Below are positions 53,186-57,016 of a DNA stretch of 57,016 bases, one piece after another. Under the pieces are notes generated by a model. The model saw nothing but the letters and a program-made list of their open reading frames with translations. It made no database searches and was not told where the DNA came from. Position numbers and translations under genes: made by a program. Within the stretch, counting starts at the first letter, position 1; each line of letters opens with the position of its first letter. The stretch covers positions 47,323-104,338 of the forward strand of contig NZ_LSOF01000006.1 of assembly GCF_001592875.1 (NCBI RefSeq), read 5' to 3'. This DNA is from Pseudomonas sp. BMS12 (GTDB lineage Bacteria; Pseudomonadota; Gammaproteobacteria; Pseudomonadales; Pseudomonadaceae).

Positions 53186-53389
53186 ATGAGCCTGGACAAC
53201 CCGCAAACCACTTTCCTGGTGGTGGTCAACGACGAACAGCAATACGCCATCTGGCCGGCCTACAAGGCCGTGCCGGCCGGCTGGAAGGAGGAGGGCGTGC
53301 GCGGCGACAAGCCGACCTGCCTGGCGCATATCGCCAGCGTCTGGACCGATATGCGCCCGCGCACTCTGCGCGAGGCCATGGACGCCTGA
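53186..53389 (+). CDS. MbtH-like protein
   Basis: A 67-residue MbtH-family protein, a small partner that binds and activates NRPS adenylation domains. The family signature is plain: FLVVVNDEQQYAIWPAYKAVPAGW in the first half, then DKPTCLAHIASVWTDMRPRTLREAM. Trp pair spacing is kept. It has a CCGAGG ribosome-binding site. Its stop overlaps the thioesterase start by one base (TGATG). The location directly before an NRPS supports that partnership. Confidence 0.95.
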   Translation: MSLDNPQTTFLVVVNDEQQYAIWPAYKAVPAGWKEEGVRGDKPTCLAHIASVWTDMRPRTLREAMDA

Positions 53390-54114
53390 TGCAGCTGTTC
53401 TGCCTGGCTCATGCCGGCGCCAGCGCCATGCCTTACGCACGCTGGCGCAAGCGCCTGCCGCGCTGGCTGGAAGTTTGTCCGCTGGAGCTGCCAGGCCGCG
53501 GCGCGCGCGACAGCGAAGAGCTCTGTCAGGAGTTGCCGGCATTGCTGGCCGACCTCAAACAGGCCTGGCACCGCGAGTGTAATGGGCCGTATCTGCTGTG
53601 GGGGCACAGCCTCGGCGCGATGCTGGCCTTCGAGCTGGCCCAGGCGCTGATCGCCGGGGGCCATGAGGCGCCGCTGGCGCTATTCGCTTCCGCCTCGCGT
53701 GCGCCGTCACGACGCCTGCAGGCGCCGCGCATGACGTTGCGCAGCGACGGTGAGCTGTTCGCCAGCCTCGATGGCTTTGCCCGGCTGCCGCGCGAGCTAC
53801 TGGCCGACCCGCTGTTTCGCCACGAGCTGCTGCCGGTGCTGCGCAGCGACTTCGCCCTGGCCGAGAGCTATCGCTACCAGCGCCGCGCGCCCCTGCCTTG
53901 CGCGCTGCATGTGCTCGGCGCACGGCGCGACAGCCTGAGCGAAGACGACCTGCGCGCCTGGCGCCGCGAGACGCGTAGTGATTTCACCCTGGAGTGGCTG
54001 GATGGCGACCACGCCTATCTGCGTCCCCAGGAAGACGAACTGCTGTCCCTGATCGAATTCCATGCCTCACGCCTGCTGCGGCGCGAGGCGGCCGGCATGC
54101 CTCTGGGCGCCTAG
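53389..54114 (+). CDS. type II thioesterase
   Basis: A 241-residue alpha/beta-hydrolase thioesterase that clears mis-primed NRPS carrier domains. Seen: LPGRGARDSE near 34, the nucleophile elbow GHSLGAMLAFELA with catalytic Ser near 75, and the late DGDHAYL with the catalytic His near 207 and Asp before it. It is translationally coupled to the mbtH-like gene. A free-standing type II enzyme fits its length and its position before, rather than inside, the NRPS. Confidence 0.93.
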   Translation: MQLFCLAHAGASAMPYARWRKRLPRWLEVCPLELPGRGARDSEELCQELPALLADLKQAWHRECNGPYLLWGHSLGAMLAFELAQALIAGGHEAPLALFASASRAPSRRLQAPRMTLRSDGELFASLDGFARLPRELLADPLFRHELLPVLRSDFALAESYRYQRRAPLPCALHVLGARRDSLSEDDLRAWRRETRSDFTLEWLDGDHAYLRPQEDELLSLIEFHASRLLRREAAGMPLGA

Positions 54115-54136
54115 GCCATTTTTGCGAGGTTCTGCC

Positions 54137-57016
54137 ATGAACGCACCTGTCCCGACCAACATTGCCCTGCAATGGGCGCCGCTGTCCTTCGCCCAGCAGC
54201 GGTTGTGGTTCTTCAGTCACCTGGAAAGTGCCAGCACCGCCTATAACATCGGCGGCCTGCTGCGTTTCGAGGGCGCGCTGGATGTGGACGGCCTGCGTCA
54301 TGGCCTGGACCAGGTGTGTGCCCGTCATGCGGCGCTACGCACCCTGCTGCGCGAACACGATGGCCTGGCCCAGCAGGCCGTGCTGCCGGTCGGCCCGATG
54401 CCACTGGAGATCATCGATCTGCGTGGCGACGCCGAGCAGGTCGAGGCGCTGGCCCGCGACTTTATCGAGCGCCGCTACGCACTCACCGAAGGCCCACTGG
54501 TGCGCTGCGCGCTCTATCGCCTGGGTGAGAACAGTCATGCACTGGCGGTGGGCATGCACCACATCATCTCCGACGCCTGGTCGGTACGGCTGTTGGTGGA
54601 GGAGGTGGCCGAGTTCTATCGCGCGCGCCAGCAGGGCCGTCAGCCGTTCATGACCCCGCAGCCGCTGCAGTACAGCGAATACGCCGTCGGCCAGCGTGAG
54701 TGGCTGGATAGCGAGGCAGGTCTGCAACAGATGCAGTTCTGGCGCGAGCGCCTGGGGGGCGAGCAACCGCCGCTGAGCTTGACACCCGATTACCCGAACA
54801 ACGCCCAGGCTGCCCGTCGCGCGGCGTATCGCATGTTGCAGTTGGACCCAGCCCTGGTGGCGCGCCTCAGCGACCTGGCCAAGGCCAATGGCGCCACGTT
54901 ATTCACCGTGCTGCTGGCGGCCTTGCAGCTGCAACTGGCGCGCCTGTCCGGCCAGCGCGAAGTGCGCATCGGCGTACCGGTGGCCGGCCGCACCAAGGGT
55001 TATGAGCGCCTGGTCGGTTTCTTCGTCAACACCCTGGTGCTCAAGGCCGAGCCACGTCCCGAACTGTCGGTGGCGGATTGGCTACAGCAGACCCGTGCCG
55101 GGCTCAAAGAGGCGCAGGCCCACCAGCAGATGCCGTTCGAGCGCCTGGTGGAGGAGCTCGCGCCGAGCCGCAGCCTGGGCCAGCAGCCGCTGTTCCAGGT
55201 GGCCTTCAACTACCGGCGCCAACACCCGCTGGCGGCTGACTGGCTGCCGGGCATCGAGACCGCCCTGGACGAAGTACCGTCCAGCCAGATTCCCTTCGAC
55301 CTGGCACTGGACGCGGTGCGTGACAAGGGCGATCAGCTGTCGATCAACTTCGCCTACGCCGCCGACCTGTTTGCCGAGAGCAGCATCGAACGGCTGATCG
55401 CCGGTTTCGTCGAAGTGCTCGAGGGTTTCGTCAGTGCACCACAGGCGGCACTGGGCGAGCTGCAGCTGGTCAGCAGTGGTGAGCGCCGCTTGCTGGCGGA
55501 GTGGAACAAACCGCGACAGGCCTTCGATGCCTCGCGCCTGCTGCCGGAGCTGATTGCCGAACAGGCTCTGTTGCGCCCTGAGGCCATCGCCCTGGCGCAT
55601 GGCGCCGAGCGGATTTCCTTCGCCGAGCTGGAAGTCCGATCCAATCGCCTGGCCCAGCTGCTGGTTTCCCACGGCGTGCGCCCGGAATCCCGCGTCGGTG
55701 TGTCGCTGGAACGTGGCAACGCGATGATCGTCGCCATGCTGGCGGTGCTGAAATCCGGCGGCGCCTTTGTGCCGCTGGACCCGGATTACCCGCGCGAGCG
55801 CCTCAGCTACATGGTCGAGGATTCGGGCCTCAAGTGGCTGATCACGTCTTCCGATCTGGCCGAGCGCCTTCCGCTGGGCGAGGGCGTCGATCCGCTGTAT
55901 CTGGATCAGCTGGATCTCGCTGCCTTCGACGCTTCAGCTCCAGCCATTCAGCTGCATCCGTTGAATCTGGCCTACCTGATCTACACCTCCGGCTCCACCG
56001 GCCAGCCCAAAGGCGTGGCGGTGAACCACCTCGGCCTGAGCATGCATGTGCAGACCATCGGCCAGCGCTACGGCATGACGCCGGACGATGTGGAACTGCA
56101 CTTCGCCTCCATCAGCTTCGACGGTGCCCTGGAGCGCTGGACCGTGCCGCTGGCCTTCGGCAGCCGCCTGGTGATTCGCGATCAGGAACTGTGGAGCGCC
56201 GAGAAGACCTGCCAGGTGATTGTTCAGGAAGGCGTGACCATCTCCTGCCTGCCGCCCAGCTATGCCCAGCAACTGCTGGACTGGGTAGAAAGTCAGAACC
56301 TCAAGCTGCCGGTGCGTTCCTGGACACTGGGTGGCGAAGCCTTTACCCGCGAGACCTACGAGCGCCTGCAACGCGTGCTCGAACCCAAGCGCATTATCAA
56401 CGGCTACGGCCCGACCGAGACTGTGGTTACGCCGCTGATCTGGGAGGCCTATCCGGGCGACTCTTTCGAAGTTGCCTACGCGCCGATCGGCAACCCGGTG
56501 GGCCCGCGCAGTCTGTATGTGCTGGATGCCGAACTGAACCTGCTGCCCATTGGCGTGGCTGGCGAGCTGTATATCGGCGGCGAAGTCGGTCTGGCACGCG
56601 GTTACTTCCAGCGCCCGGAGCTGACCGCCGAGCGCTTCCTACCCGATCCGTTTGGCACAGCCGGCGAGCGCATGTACCGCACCGGCGACCTGGTGCGCTG
56701 GCGTGAAGACGGCACCCTGGACTATCTGGGCCGGGTGGATCATCAGGTAAAAATCCGTGGCTTCCGTATCGAACTGGGCGAGATCGAGAGCCAGCTGCTG
56801 GCCCTGGAAGGCGTACAGGAAGCGGCGGTGATTGCCCGTGAAACCCCTACCGGCAAACAGCTGGTGGGCTATGCGGTGCTGAAACACCCCTCTCCCTCTG
56901 GGAGAGGGGAAGGGGGTGAGGGAGATTCCGAGCTGCACGGTGAGTCTGAGTCGCACGCCGAGACCCTCACCGGTACGCCGGCCGCCCCAGCCCTCTCCCA
57001 AAGGGAGAGGGGGCTA
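54137..57016 (+). CDS. non-ribosomal peptide synthetase, C-A part (runs off window)
   Basis: An open frame from ATG 54137 to the window end (960 codons, no stop). A condensation domain (about 10-440) starts LSFAQQRLWFFSHLE and has the catalytic HHIISD motif (about 139-144). An adenylation domain follows: A3 YTSGSTGQPKG, A5 INGYGPTE, A6 GELYIGGEVGLARGY, A7 YRTGDL and A8 GRVDHQVKIRGFRIELGE. My reading of the ten-residue specificity code is D-G-E-C-W-L-G-V-T-K, suggesting a basic amino acid such as Lys or Orn, but this is tentative. Around residue 917 the domain is interrupted by an in-frame REP pair (56887-57013). The carrier domain and later modules lie beyond the window. The product is probably a siderophore. 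Confidence 0.93.
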   Translation, partial: MNAPVPTNIALQWAPLSFAQQRLWFFSHLESASTAYNIGGLLRFEGALDVDGLRHGLDQVCARHAALRTLLREHDGLAQQAVLPVGPMPLEIIDLRGDAEQVEALARDFIERRYALTEGPLVRCALYRLGENSHALAVGMHHIISDAWSVRLLVEEVAEFYRARQQGRQPFMTPQPLQYSEYAVGQREWLDSEAGLQQMQFWRERLGGEQPPLSLTPDYPNNAQAARRAAYRMLQLDPALVARLSDLAKANGATLFTVLLAALQLQLARLSGQREVRIGVPVAGRTKGYERLVGFFVNTLVLKAEPRPELSVADWLQQTRAGLKEAQAHQQMPFERLVEELAPSRSLGQQPLFQVAFNYRRQHPLAADWLPGIETALDEVPSSQIPFDLALDAVRDKGDQLSINFAYAADLFAESSIERLIAGFVEVLEGFVSAPQAALGELQLVSSGERRLLAEWNKPRQAFDASRLLPELIAEQALLRPEAIALAHGAERISFAELEVRSNRLAQLLVSHGVRPESRVGVSLERGNAMIVAMLAVLKSGGAFVPLDPDYPRERLSYMVEDSGLKWLITSSDLAERLPLGEGVDPLYLDQLDLAAFDASAPAIQLHPLNLAYLIYTSGSTGQPKGVAVNHLGLSMHVQTIGQRYGMTPDDVELHFASISFDGALERWTVPLAFGSRLVIRDQELWSAEKTCQVIVQEGVTISCLPPSYAQQLLDWVESQNLKLPVRSWTLGGEAFTRETYERLQRVLEPKRIINGYGPTETVVTPLIWEAYPGDSFEVAYAPIGNPVGPRSLYVLDAELNLLPIGVAGELYIGGEVGLARGYFQRPELTAERFLPDPFGTAGERMYRTGDLVRWREDGTLDYLGRVDHQVKIRGFRIELGEIESQLLALEGVQEAAVIARETPTGKQLVGYAVLKHPSPSGRGEGGEGDSELHGESESHAETLTGTPAAPALSQRERGL
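56887..57013. repeat. CCCTCTCCC REP pair embedded in the NRPS gene
   Basis: CCCTCTCCC-TCT-GGGAGAGGGG with GGGGGTGAGGG tail, then about 40 bp, then CCCTCACC tail and CCCTCTCCC-AAA-GGGAGAGGGGG. The layout is that of the liuB-liuC and liuA-liuB units. The reading frame is kept, giving a Gly/Ser/Glu/Pro-rich insert (KHPSPSGRGEGGEGD... ALSQRERG) at residues 917-959. Confidence 0.9.

Overview
This window is chromosomal DNA of a Pseudomonas-type gammaproteobacterium, from the P. aeruginosa / P. mendocina / P. alcaligenes side of the genus. The basis is high GC, pseudomonad operon layouts (liuRABCDE, muxABC-opmB, mexT-mexEF-oprN-mexS), several families of REP-like palindromes and pseudomonad-type 76-bp integron attC sites. 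Species cannot be decided from the sequence alone. No tRNA, rRNA, CRISPR array or intact transposon was seen.

Region 1 (1-3527) is an AT-richer array of integron gene cassettes read on the minus strand. It has one partial and five complete attC sites. Each cassette's opening core site is complementary to the core site that begins its own attC. Products are an HNH nuclease-like protein, an RraB-like protein, a small membrane protein, a possible DUF6188-type protein and unknowns. No integrase gene is visible at the end where cassette 1 begins (3427-3433), so within the window this looks like an integrase-less cassette cluster.

Region 2 (3528-18972) is catabolic and almost wholly minus-strand. 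A liuRABCDE leucine/isovalerate operon, with tandem LiuR-type palindromes upstream, makes acetyl-CoA and acetoacetate. Next comes an HbcR-like sigma54 activator, then a GntP-type permease, 3-hydroxybutyrate dehydrogenase, an AtoE-type short-chain fatty acid transporter and acetoacetyl-CoA synthetase. A sigma54 -24/-12 element precedes the permease. Both pathways meet at acetoacetate, which the synthetase activates.

Region 3 (18973-28362) is housekeeping and mixed: a divergent LysR/acyl-CoA dehydrogenase pair, a TerC/Alx-like membrane protein with a highly structured leader, a PstS-like/OmpA fusion, a MASE1-GGDEF diguanylate cyclase, xthA, a GNAT and tpx.

Region 4 (28475-50716) is rich in efflux genes: muxABC-opmB, a LysR/PACE-transporter divergent pair, and mexEF-oprN flanked by mexT and mexS. 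A GST, a glycosyltransferase and dsbB lie between them. A sequence motif is shared by the mexE and mexS upstream regions.

Region 5 (50745-57016) is the start of a siderophore-type NRPS cluster: Fur box, PvdS-like ECF sigma factor, cyclic-peptide ABC exporter, a candidate iron-starvation promoter, MbtH-like protein, type II thioesterase and the first part of an NRPS (C-A, running off the window). The most unusual observation is that the NRPS adenylation domain carries, in frame, the same CCCTCTCCC-type REP pair that sits in the liu operon intergenic gaps.
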